This document shows positions 1 to 6,489 of a stretch of 21,751 nucleotides of DNA, piece by piece. The stretch's first letter is position 1, and the number at the start of each line of letters is the position of its first letter. Below the pieces are notes generated by a model, which ran no database searches, was not told the origin of the DNA, and worked only from the letters and a program-made list of their open reading frames with translations. The stretch comes from CALWOS01 sp963595735 (GTDB taxonomy: Bacteria > Bacillota > Clostridia > Oscillospirales > Oscillospiraceae), in NCBI GenBank assembly GCA_963595735.1, contig CAVBJJ010000032.1, forward strand, positions 1-21,751, given 5' to 3'. A program made the position numbers and the translations under genes.

Positions 1-2
1 GC

Positions 3-284
3 GATATGCCTATCAACCGACCTGTGCCGTGTCTGCCCGGCGTTTTCAAGTACGGTAATCCGCAAAACCGCATCCATCTCACGGAAAAACCTCTGCAGCT
101 CATGCAGGACATCGTGAAGATCACGGAACCGGGCGGGCATATTCTGGACCCCTTTGCAGGTTCCGGTACCACGGTGCTGGCGGCTGTGCTGGAGGGCTAC
201 TCCGCCACCGGCATTGAGGTGACCGATACTTATGCCAAGCTGGCAAGAGAAAGAATCCGTTCAGAATTGGAGAAAGCTGCGTGA
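3..284 (+). CDS. DNA methyltransferase (N4/N6 type), C-terminal part
   Basis: This is the 3' end of a gene whose frame is open to the left edge, so the N-terminus lies outside the window and the first visible Met is internal. The visible part carries the S-adenosylmethionine-binding motif I (DPFAGSGTT, about 47 residues after the first visible Met). It is followed by the usual helix and the acidic end of the next strand (ATGIEV). Upstream it has the KP.....I....T.PG pattern that precedes motif I in the N-4/N-6 DNA methylase family (PF01555). Motif I lying near the C-terminus fits a beta-class order, in which the catalytic motif IV comes first. Such methylases are common on conjugative elements and phages, as restriction partners or orphan enzymes. 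The recognition site cannot be inferred. The next gene starts about 90 bp downstream from its own promoter, so the two are probably separate units. Confidence 0.88.
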   Translation, partial: DMPINRPVPCLPGVFKYGNPQNRIHLTEKPLQLMQDIVKITEPGGHILDPFAGSGTTVLAAVLEGYSATGIEVTDTYAKLARERIRSELEKAA

Positions 285-310
285 CCTGCCATGCTGTCTG
301 TCAAAAAGGC

Positions 311-339
311 TTGCTATGATACGGAGAAATCGATATAAT
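311..339 (+). promoter_or_regulatory. Sigma-A type promoter for the VbhA-like/HipA-like pair
   Basis: A -35 box TTGCTA (311-316) is followed by exactly 17 bp and a perfect -10 box TATAAT (334-339). Transcription would start near 346, leaving a leader of about 30 nt before the ATG at 377. The same two boxes with the same spacing recur at 2142-2170. Confidence 0.75.
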
Positions 340-376
340 AAAATAGAACTTTTTCCATGCTAAAGGGATACGAGTG

Positions 377-583
377 ATGTATGTGGATCAAATGCTAAAT
401 CGACGGATCGCTGCAGTGAAAGCTGCGGATGCGATCAGCGCAATTGAAGGCATTCCGGTGTCTGATTATGCAAAAACATTGTCTGCCTGTTGGGCGCGGG
501 GTGAGATCACGGATCAGCAGATGAAAGATGCTCTACTTGCCTCGCATCGAAAACTGGCCGCGGCGGCAAACAGTCGGGCTTGA
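377..583 (+). CDS. VbhA-like small antitoxin-type protein
   Basis: A 68-residue protein. The segment AIEGIPVSDYAK, followed by a WARGEIT.....ALL.SH stretch, resembles the antitoxin VbhA family, small proteins that inhibit Fic toxins through an [S/T]xxxE[G/N] motif. Here the Glu-Gly is present, but the Ser/Thr position holds Ile (ISAIEG), so the inhibitory motif is incomplete. The ATG at 377 is preferred over the GTG at 374 because AAGGGA (363-368) then sits 8 nt upstream. The gene is followed 62 bp later by a HipA-like kinase gene with no terminator between, so the two probably form one operon. The neighbour is therefore a kinase rather than a Fic protein, although a Fic gene lies 3 kb downstream. 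An antitoxin or regulatory role is inferred from similarity and position. Confidence 0.7.
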   Translation: MYVDQMLNRRIAAVKAADAISAIEGIPVSDYAKTLSACWARGEITDQQMKDALLASHRKLAAAANSRA

Positions 584-645
584 ATCCGCCTATACAATAG
601 CATGGTACACGGAAGAATAATACTGCGGTGAAAGGAGCGAATCAC

Positions 646-1830
646 ATGAATCAAGAATATGTCCTCCGTCTTTACGACACGGATATGTTGACTTTCACCT
701 TGACAGAACAAGGCATTGAGGGCCTAAAAGCTCATATCTTGTGGATCAACGAAGAAAAGCGGCATCTACTCCCGATAGACATGGATGAAACAGATGCCGG
801 TATGCTGAAATGGCTGCAAAAGCGTGTAATTCCTAAAAACCGCACCTATGTATCCGAAATACTGAAGACCTTCGGACTGAGTATCAATGACACAAAGGGA
901 ATCATCGACATCTGCAAGGGCTTGTCCTTGAACGACAGCTATTGGGTCGTACCCAAAGGCTTTGAAGGAAAATTTGCACAATACAATCTGTACGAAAACC
1001 GTTTTTCAGAGATCCTGTCTCTGGTGGCTTACACCGGTATCGGACAGAGTGATGCTGCTTTTACCACTTCTCCTGAGTTGACCACCAACGGTATGCTTCC
1101 GAAAGCATGGCGCTTTATACCCGGCGACGGCATCTATCTGTACAAAGGCGGCACTTTTGGCGCAGCCAACACAGGCAACGAACCTTACAGCGAATATTAC
1201 GCCAGTCAAATCGCACAGGCTATGGGACTGAATGCGGTATCTTACGAATTGGAGAACTGGAAAGGGATCACCGCTTCCCGCTGTAAGCTGTTCACAGACA
1301 TCGATACTGCCTACATCCCCATCGGACGGATCGTCCGTGAAGGTGGACTGAAAGCCTGTCTGGATTACTATAAAACCCTTGGTGCAACAGCTTACGAGCA
1401 AATAAAAAGTATGCTTGTCTTTGACGCTGTGATTTATAATGAGGATCGGCATTTCGGTAATTTCGGAGTCCTTCGGAATCAGCACAGCGGCGAGATCATT
1501 GGCGCAGCTCCAATCTTTGATAATGGGCTATCGTTGTTCAATTTTGCTATGCCGGACGATTTCAAAGACTTGGATAGCTATGCGAAAACCCGTGGCACCG
1601 CATACGGGGTCAGCTTTGAAAGTGTTTGTCAGGAAGTGATGGGGCCTGTGCAGGCACGGCAGCTTCGTCGGCTGATTGGCTTCACATTCCATCGCCATCC
1701 CAAGCTGAATCTACCGGAGTACCGTCTCCAAGCTATCGAAAAGCATACTCAAGTGCGAGTACAACAGCTTCTGCGCCTCCAGCCGGAGCATAAAAAACAA
1801 CGGGCGAAACATGACAGTCCGGAACGATAA
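646..1830 (+). CDS. HipA-like serine/threonine kinase domain protein
   Basis: A 394-residue protein with a HipA-type C-terminal kinase fold. The catalytic loop is NEDRHFGNFG (Asp267, His269, Asn272) and the metal-binding motif is IFDNG (Asp292). Both key Asp residues are kept, so it is probably active. The first 100 or so residues hold a helical region ending in KGLSLNDSYWVV, typical of a Firmicutes HipA-like family sometimes labelled as XRE regulator; I see no clear helix-turn-helix. Known HipA kinases phosphorylate translation factors such as GltX and cause growth arrest; the target here is unknown. An in-frame GTG at 628 exists, but AAAGGAG (631-637) lies 8 nt before the ATG at 646, which decides the start. 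It is the second gene of a pair with the VbhA-like gene and ends in a strong terminator. Confidence 0.85.
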   Translation: MNQEYVLRLYDTDMLTFTLTEQGIEGLKAHILWINEEKRHLLPIDMDETDAGMLKWLQKRVIPKNRTYVSEILKTFGLSINDTKGIIDICKGLSLNDSYWVVPKGFEGKFAQYNLYENRFSEILSLVAYTGIGQSDAAFTTSPELTTNGMLPKAWRFIPGDGIYLYKGGTFGAANTGNEPYSEYYASQIAQAMGLNAVSYELENWKGITASRCKLFTDIDTAYIPIGRIVREGGLKACLDYYKTLGATAYEQIKSMLVFDAVIYNEDRHFGNFGVLRNQHSGEIIGAAPIFDNGLSLFNFAMPDDFKDLDSYAKTRGTAYGVSFESVCQEVMGPVQARQLRRLIGFTFHRHPKLNLPEYRLQAIEKHTQVRVQQLLRLQPEHKKQRAKHDSPER

Positions 1831-1838
1831 TGTTGTTC

Positions 1839-1873
1839 AAGAGCAGGGCACCACATGGACGCCCTGCTCTTTT
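1839..1873 (+). terminator. Intrinsic terminator after the HipA-like gene
   Basis: An 11-bp perfect stem (AAGAGCAGGGC at 1839-1849, GCCCTGCTCTT at 1861-1871) closes an 11-nt loop and runs into a short T tract. It starts 9 nt after the stop codon and separates this pair from the next one. Confidence 0.85.
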
Positions 1874-1961
1874 CAGAGAAGCACCTCCAAGTAGTTCGGC
1901 TCCTTATGCTGATATGGAAGATTGGATTAGCACGAGCGAATTAAGTACGGCGTAGGCTGTT

Positions 1962-2135
1962 TTGACTGAAGAGAAACTCGCTGTCCCGACTGTGGAACAA
2001 TGCCACCATATGAACTGTGACATGGAGCGCTACCCCGTGTGCGGATGGCGGCTTATTGGATGCGACTGCGGATCTGGGATTCGTCAAGCTCGAGCCGCAC
2101 AGCAAATGATAGTACCACATAATGGTTTCTTATAA
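1962..2135 (+). pseudogene. Small Cys/His-rich open frame, probable remnant
   Basis: The roughly 330 bp between terminator and next promoter hold no convincing gene. One frame from a TTG at 1962 encodes 57 residues with five Cys and two His packed in the middle (CHHMNC, then VCGW and GCDCG), as in small zinc-binding proteins. There is no good ribosome binding site, the N- and C-terminal parts look unstructured, and a stop codon cuts the same frame just upstream. It is most likely the decayed end of a zinc-finger-like gene, but a real short protein cannot be excluded. I do not recognise the family. Confidence 0.3.
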
Positions 2136-2141
2136 AGTTTC

Positions 2142-2170
2142 TTGCTAAAATAAGGCAATTTCGGTATAAT
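2142..2170 (+). promoter_or_regulatory. Sigma-A type promoter for the CtkA-like operon
   Basis: TTGCTA (2142-2147), 17 bp, TATAAT (2165-2170). The start point would be near 2177, about 27 nt before the ATG at 2204. Boxes and spacing are identical to the promoter at 311-339, while the spacer sequence differs. Confidence 0.75.
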
Positions 2171-2203
2171 AGAAGCAAACCAGAACATTGCGAGGAATTA
2201 TCT

Positions 2204-2470
2204 ATGAATCACACACAATATGATCCGGAAACAGGAAAGCCGTTGGATCGGTCGTATCTGGAATGCGGCTTGCCTGATGATTTGCAGGCATCCATTCGGG
2301 AGATGCAAAAATCCTGGACCATTATAGACGGTGGAAATCGAGACCCGCATTGGGACATCTACTGGTGTAATTTGAACGCCGATATTAACTCAGCAGAAGT
2401 AGACCGGATTATTTCTCCGGAACAGGCATGGTATTTGCGCGAAAAGTATCTTCGTATGGAAAGGGAGTGA
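2204..2470 (+). CDS. Hypothetical 88-aa protein, partner of a CtkA-like kinase
   Basis: An acidic 88-residue protein with no signal peptide or membrane segment. It has no family I can name. It is rich in Trp, Asp and Asn in the middle (WDIYWCNLNADINS) and ends in a helix-forming stretch (SPEQAWYLREKYLR). GAGGAA (2192-2197) lies 6 nt before the ATG, and a near-consensus promoter lies just upstream, so expression is well supported. The CtkA/HipA-like kinase gene follows after only 6 nt, its ribosome binding site overlapping this gene's last codons. By analogy with HipBA-type pairs it may be an antitoxin or specificity partner, but it has no visible DNA-binding helix-turn-helix, so that role is inferred from position only. 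Confidence 0.75.
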   Translation: MNHTQYDPETGKPLDRSYLECGLPDDLQASIREMQKSWTIIDGGNRDPHWDIYWCNLNADINSAEVDRIISPEQAWYLREKYLRMERE

Positions 2471-2476
2471 CGCTGT

Positions 2477-3388
2477 TTGATTGATTTTACAAATCTACCT
2501 ACCCGCAACAAATTTTATGCAGGTGCCAATGGTGCAAAGCGGGCTGTGATTTATCAGGACGAGCAATATATGCTGAAGTTTCCGGCGCCAGCACCTAAAA
2601 ACAAGGACTTAAGCTATGCTAATAGCTGTATTACGGAGTACATCGGCTGTCACATTTTCAATAGCATTGGAATCAATGCACAGGAAACGCTCCTTGGTGT
2701 TTATCAGAAAAACGGGGTAGAAAAAATCGTTGTTGCCTGTAAAGACTTCACTTCTCCGGGAATCGTACTTCAGGATTTTGCCTCCTTGAAAAATACAGTC
2801 ATCAATTCCGGTCACAGCGGATACGGCACGGAACTGTCTGATATCATGCAGGCTATGGAAGATCAAACGGCATTCCCGCCTGAATTGCTGAAGCAACACT
2901 TTTGGAATGTGTTCATTGTAGATGCACTGATTGGGAATTGGGATCGGCATAATGGTAACTGGGGGTTCCTCTATAACACCGCAACAGATGAGATTTCCAT
3001 CGCCCCTGTGTATGACTGCGGAAGCTGTCTGTATCCGCAGGCAGATGAAGCCATCATGCGTGATACTATCGCTAAACAACAGGAACGGGACTTACGGACT
3101 TTCTCAATCCCCCTGTCCAGCATCAAAGTCAATGGCAAAAAGATCAACTACTTCGATTTTATTTCCTCGTTAAAGAACACCGATTGCAACAAAGCGTTGA
3201 AACGCATTCTCCCCAAAATCAATATGGATAAGATTTTTGACATTGTGGATGAAACTCCGTTTATTTCGGATTTGCAAAAACAGTTCTATAGGACAATGTT
3301 ACAGACACGCAAAGAGCGTATCCTTGATTTTTCAATGGAGAAACTGCGGAAGCGAGAAAAGAAGCGGCAATTAGATGGGCGGGAATAA
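2477..3388 (+). CDS. CtkA/HipA-like protein kinase
   Basis: A 303-residue protein consisting mainly of a HipA-like kinase domain of the CtkA type (named after a secreted Helicobacter pylori kinase), without the HipA N-terminal subdomain. Visible motifs are an N-terminal ATP-binding region with a Lys in YMLKFP, the catalytic loop IGNWDRHNGNWG (Asp156, His158, Asn161) and the metal-binding motif PVYDCG (Asp180). The C-terminus is basic and helical. The start is a TTG at 2477, 9 nt after AAGGGAG (2461-2467); no ATG fits. It is the second gene of a two-gene operon with the 88-aa protein, and the DUF7695-like gene follows within 35 nt, so all four genes to 4360 may be one transcript. Substrate unknown; toxin or effector activity is inferred. 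Confidence 0.85.
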   Translation: MIDFTNLPTRNKFYAGANGAKRAVIYQDEQYMLKFPAPAPKNKDLSYANSCITEYIGCHIFNSIGINAQETLLGVYQKNGVEKIVVACKDFTSPGIVLQDFASLKNTVINSGHSGYGTELSDIMQAMEDQTAFPPELLKQHFWNVFIVDALIGNWDRHNGNWGFLYNTATDEISIAPVYDCGSCLYPQADEAIMRDTIAKQQERDLRTFSIPLSSIKVNGKKINYFDFISSLKNTDCNKALKRILPKINMDKIFDIVDETPFISDLQKQFYRTMLQTRKERILDFSMEKLRKREKKRQLDGRE

Positions 3389-3422
3389 ACATCCAACATC
3401 GAGCCAAGGAAGGACTCACTAT

Positions 3423-3626
3423 ATGATTATCAGGAACATAATCCAATGTAAAAAGTGCGGTGATATTATCGAATCTGTTACCGTACATGACTTCAAAACC
3501 TGCTCTTGCGGAGCCTGTTCTGTGGATGGTGGGCATGATTATTTGAGTCGAAGTGCAGAAAATTGGGATGATTATATCGAGATGAGTGAACTTAGGGAAG
3601 ATGCCCAGAACCGTACCGAGAAATGA
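3423..3626 (+). CDS. Small Cys-rich protein, DUF7695-like
   Basis: A 67-residue protein with a CKKCG knuckle and a CSCGAC cluster about 20 residues apart, followed by VDGGHDYLSR. This looks like a small zinc-ribbon fold and matches my memory of the DUF7695 family, whose function is unknown. The frame is open further upstream (from 3375), but AAGGAAGGA (3406-3414) sits 8 nt before the ATG at 3423, which decides the start. Its stop codon overlaps the start of the Fic gene by 4 nt (ATGA), so the two are translationally coupled and probably act together. Whether it is an antitoxin, adaptor or target-recognition subunit cannot be told from sequence. Confidence 0.75.
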   Translation: MIIRNIIQCKKCGDIIESVTVHDFKTCSCGACSVDGGHDYLSRSAENWDDYIEMSELREDAQNRTEK

Positions 3627-4360
3627 TTGTTCAAAATAAGTACCGGATGACGGTGAATCAGAACCTATATGTCGCAAAGCGAAACATCATTGATTACATT
3701 TGGAAAAGTGCCTGTTTAGAGGGGCGAAACATCACATTTCATCAAGCACAGAGTGTTTGTGCTGGAGGCATTATAAATGGGGTGCTGCGAGATGATGTGG
3801 TGGTCGTGAATAACCTGAAACACGCATGGCAGTGCATATTTGAAACTTTGAACCATTCAATGGATCTCGCCTACATTTGTCACTTGAATCAGGTTGTTGG
3901 TTCAAATCTGATTTATGATTCTGGATACCTGCGAAAAGTTCCTGTTCGCATGGGCGGAACCTCTTGGGTACCGGATATGCCAATTGAATCGCAAATTAAA
4001 GAGGAACTACAAGACATCATGGACATTCCGGCAGCAACAGACAGAGCTATCACGCTTATGCTCTGGTCTATGCGTCGGCAAATGTTCCCGGACGGCAACA
4101 AGCGGACCAGTATGTTAGCGGCAAATCAAGTGATGATTCAAAACGGCTGTGGAGTAATCAGTGTCCCCATTGAAAAACAGGATCGTTTTAAGGAATTGCT
4201 GGTCAAATTCTATGAAACCAATGATATGTCAGAAATTAAGAAGTTTGTCTACGACGATTGTATCGATGGAGTTGACTTCCCGAAAGAGCAGGAACGCAAA
4301 CCATTGGATGATGAAAACAAGTTCAAAAACTATAAGAAGAAACACGACCGCTCCAGGTAA
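3623..4360 (+). CDS. Fic-domain protein with altered active site
   Basis: A 245-residue Fic-fold protein. The Fic loop reads QMFPDGNKRTSML (Gln153 to Leu165). In active AMPylating Fic enzymes the loop is HxFx[D/E]GNGRxxR; here the catalytic His is Gln, the Gly before Arg is Lys as in Doc kinases, and the last Arg is Met164. Near the N-terminus SACLEG (Ser29, Glu33, Gly34) fits the [S/T]xxxE[G/N] inhibitory helix, so it would be a self-inhibited class II Fic by layout. The C-terminus is highly charged. The ATG overlaps the stop of the DUF7695-like gene by 4 nt. Family members modify target proteins with nucleotides or phosphates. With these substitutions it may be inactive, use another chemistry, or act as a binding protein. 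Identity as Fic is firm; activity is uncertain. Confidence 0.88.
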   Translation: MIVQNKYRMTVNQNLYVAKRNIIDYIWKSACLEGRNITFHQAQSVCAGGIINGVLRDDVVVVNNLKHAWQCIFETLNHSMDLAYICHLNQVVGSNLIYDSGYLRKVPVRMGGTSWVPDMPIESQIKEELQDIMDIPAATDRAITLMLWSMRRQMFPDGNKRTSMLAANQVMIQNGCGVISVPIEKQDRFKELLVKFYETNDMSEIKKFVYDDCIDGVDFPKEQERKPLDDENKFKNYKKKHDRSR

Positions 4361-4380
4361 AGACAATGTGTATTGTCTTT
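4359..4380 (+). terminator. Hairpin overlapping the Fic stop codon
   Basis: A 9-bp perfect stem AAAGACAAT / ATTGTCTTT with a GTGT loop begins within the stop codon. There is no clear T tract beyond the stem's own TCTTT, so it may be a weak terminator or an RNA-stabilising hairpin. Confidence 0.45.
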
Positions 4381-4422
4381 AAGCAGGCGTTATTGCAGTC
4401 CAGACATGGAACGCGTTTTCAG

Positions 4423-4454
4423 GGAGGGGGTCGTATTGACACCCTCCTGTTTTA
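4423..4454 (+). terminator. Intrinsic terminator
   Basis: A 10-bp stem with one mismatch (GGAGGGGGTC at 4423-4432, GACACCCTCC at 4438-4447), a 5-nt loop and TGTTTTAT downstream. It is the likely end of transcripts from the Fic region. Confidence 0.65.
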
Positions 4455-4507
4455 TCGAAGGTGTCTATATAACACCCTTGTGTGCAATACACTCAAAGGA
4501 AACAAAA

Positions 4508-4555
4508 CCGGCAGTCTACACTAATTTGTGTGCAGACTGCCGGTCTTAGTTTTTT
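4508..4555 (+). terminator. Strong intrinsic terminator ending the cargo region
   Basis: A 10-bp perfect stem (CCGGCAGTCT at 4508-4517, AGACTGCCGG at 4534-4543) is extended inside by ACAC/GTGT with a 2-nt bulge and followed by TCTTAGTTTTTT. It insulates the AT-rich cargo from the transfer module. Confidence 0.82.
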
Positions 4556-4615
4556 CATGAAATGGAGGACTCTGTCCACCCAATAGTTCAGTCACCATAC
4601 CGCTTGAAATCAAAC

Positions 4616-4710
4616 CTCTGCCCCGCAGGGGCGGAGCCAACGCCGCCGTGGCGGCGCTGGCGCAAGCATAGCGTTTGTATGACAACCGCGCTTGCTGGGG
4701 CTCACCCCAG
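4616..4710 (+). other. Candidate origin of transfer (cluster of inverted repeats)
   Basis: Four hairpins are packed into about 95 bp just before mobC and the relaxase gene, where oriT usually lies. They are: 4616-4624 with 4628-4636 (9 bp, one G-T pair); 4641-4647 with 4650-4656 (7 bp, 2-nt loop); a broken stem 4662-4678 with 4682-4695 (GCAAGC/GCTTGC, GCG/CGC, TTGT/ACAA around an ATG loop); and CTGGGG/CCCCAG at 4695-4700 and 4705-4710. No T tract follows, so they are not ordinary terminators. The nick site cannot be assigned; it would probably lie at or just after the last hairpins. Confidence 0.5.
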
Positions 4711-4789
4711 TCCCCAATGCCGCCCGTGTGCGGAAGAATTTGCGGCTTAGGCTGCGGAAAGGAGCAGTGGAAAGACGAATAAAGACCAC

Positions 4790-5083
4790 ATGGTATCCGT
4801 GCGGCTTAACGCAGCGGAGCGCGAGAAGCTGCGCCAGCTCTGCGCCGTGTCCGGCCTGCCGGTCAGCGCTGTGCTGCGGGAACTCATCTCCGGCGTGACG
4901 ATCCGGCAGCGCCCGCCCGGAGAACTGCATGAATTATATCGGGAGATCAACCGCATCGGCACGAACATCAACCAGATCACCCGAAAGGTCAATGCCGGAT
5001 TTGCCACGAAGGATGATATGAAAGAACTGAAGTTCCTCATGCGAGTCATTGAACAGAAGCTGGCCAGGGTGGCGGAGCAGTAG
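4790..5083 (+). CDS. mobC: MobC-family relaxosome protein
   Basis: A 97-residue protein with an N-terminal ribbon-helix-helix-like segment (VSVRLNAAEREKLRQL) and the MobC family signature in the C-terminal half (ELYREINRIGTNINQITRKVN, residues about 45-65). MobC proteins bind oriT and help the relaxase open the strands. The only conventional start in this frame is the ATG at 4790, but it has no ribosome binding site at proper distance. A good AAAGGAG (4758-4764) lies 25 nt upstream, correctly spaced for the AAG codon at 4772. The frame stays open from 4751 and reads TNKDH before the ATG, so the native start may once have been at 4772. Its stop overlaps the relaxase start by one base (TAGTG), implying coupled translation. 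Confidence 0.88.
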   Translation: MVSVRLNAAEREKLRQLCAVSGLPVSAVLRELISGVTIRQRPPGELHELYREINRIGTNINQITRKVNAGFATKDDMKELKFLMRVIEQKLARVAEQ

Positions 5084-6489
5084 TGGCCGTTACAAAGATC
5101 CTCGCCCGCCGCGTCGGACTCCAGCAGGCCATTGCATATGTTCTCAATGGGGATAAGACGGAGGAACAGATCCTCACGGCGGCACAGGGGTGTCTGACGG
5201 CAACGGCCTGCCGTGACATGATGGCGGTCAAGCAGCATTGGAACAAGACAGACGGCGTACAGCTTTACCACATCATCCAGTCCTTCCGTCCCGGTGAAAT
5301 TTCCCCGGAGCTGGCGCTGAAAATCGCACAGAAATTCGTGCGGGAACATCTGCCGGGGTATCAGGCTGTCATTGGCATTCATACAGACCGGGAGCATATT
5401 CATGCCCACATTGTATTCAATTCCGTCAACCAGCTTACCGGAGAAAAGTACCACAGCAACGCCAGAAGCTACTATCAGCAGATCCGGAGGATCTCAGACC
5501 GGCTCTGCCGGGAGCATGGTCTCTCCGTCATCATGACGGGAGAGCCTGCCAAGGCGGTCAGCTATGTGGAATGGCTGCGGCAATCTAAAGGACAGCCCAC
5601 ATTCCGCTCCATGCTGGAGGCAGATCTGCAAACGGCCATTCAGGATGCCAATGATCTCGGTCACTTTTTCCTGCTCATGGAACACATGGGCTATGAGATC
5701 CGCCACGGGAATCGCCTGGGTTTCCGCCTGCGGGGACAGGAACGATTCCAGTATCCCGGCAGACGAAATCCGTTGTTTACTGAAGATGGCATTCGAGCCG
5801 CCATTCAAGGAAACCTCGCGGAGATCGAGGCGGGCAGCAGCCCTGCCATGCTTTCTCGTCCTAAGTATCAGCCCTACCAAAAGCATCCAAAATACACTGG
5901 CTTTCTCGCACTCTATGTCCACTACCTGTATCTTCTGGGTAAGATTGGGCAGCGGCAATATCCACCCCGCATGACGCCCCACCTGCGAAAGGAAGTCATG
6001 CGCTTTGAACAGTACCGGGAGCAGTTTGCATTCCTGCGGGAAAACGGGCTCTGTACCCCATCGGATATGGAGAGCTTCCAGGCCCGCACAGAGGAAACGC
6101 TGGCCAAGCTGATGAAGCAGCGTACTCGCCTCAATGTGCGGAAAAAGAAGCGGCAGAAGCTGTACACCGCATTGGCAGACGCAGATGCCTTGGCGCCCAG
6201 CAAAGCGCTCTATGAAGAAGGCCTTGCCGGTATGGAGACGGAGTTTGAAAAGTACATGGAAGCGGTGACACTGCTGGAAAGCAGCGGCGTGCCAAGAGAA
6301 CAACTGGCAGCGGAAAAGGCAGGAGTGTATGAACAACTAGCAGAGATAAACCGCGCCATTCGTGCGGAGCGGAAAAAGCAGAAGCTCTGCCGGGAGATCC
6401 AGAAACAGGCTCCCATGATGGAGCAGGATATCCAGAGAACAGAAGAAAAGCAGAAGGAGGTGCAGAGAGATGAATATAGGAGGCGGTGA
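5083..6489 (+). CDS. MOBP-type relaxase (MobA/VirD2 family)
   Basis: A 468-residue relaxase. The N-terminal domain has Tyr19 in AIAYVLNGDKT, the likely nicking tyrosine, and the three-His metal site HIHAHIVFN (His105, His107, His109), matching the relaxase/mobilisation nuclease domain PF03432. It would nick oriT, stay bound to the 5' end and pilot the strand through the secretion channel. Residues after about 320 are rich in Lys, Glu and Gln and probably coiled-coil, often the secretion-signal region. The start is GTG at 5083, overlapping the mobC stop. The 3' end overlaps pcfB by 20 nt. mobC, this gene and pcfB thus form a tightly coupled DNA-processing operon. Confidence 0.93.
   Translation: MAVTKILARRVGLQQAIAYVLNGDKTEEQILTAAQGCLTATACRDMMAVKQHWNKTDGVQLYHIIQSFRPGEISPELALKIAQKFVREHLPGYQAVIGIHTDREHIHAHIVFNSVNQLTGEKYHSNARSYYQQIRRISDRLCREHGLSVIMTGEPAKAVSYVEWLRQSKGQPTFRSMLEADLQTAIQDANDLGHFFLLMEHMGYEIRHGNRLGFRLRGQERFQYPGRRNPLFTEDGIRAAIQGNLAEIEAGSSPAMLSRPKYQPYQKHPKYTGFLALYVHYLYLLGKIGQRQYPPRMTPHLRKEVMRFEQYREQFAFLRENGLCTPSDMESFQARTEETLAKLMKQRTRLNVRKKKRQKLYTALADADALAPSKALYEEGLAGMETEFEKYMEAVTLLESSGVPREQLAAEKAGVYEQLAEINRAIRAERKKQKLCREIQKQAPMMEQDIQRTEEKQKEVQRDEYRRR

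Noticed and set aside
4460..4476. Small palindrome GGTGT/ACACC as an attachment or operator site
   Set aside because: A 5-bp arm with a 7-nt loop is too short to separate from chance, and no matching copy was seen elsewhere.
5494..6336. A 280-codon open frame on the - strand opposite the relaxase
   Set aside because: No domain or ribosome binding site, and the opposite strand encodes a clear relaxase.
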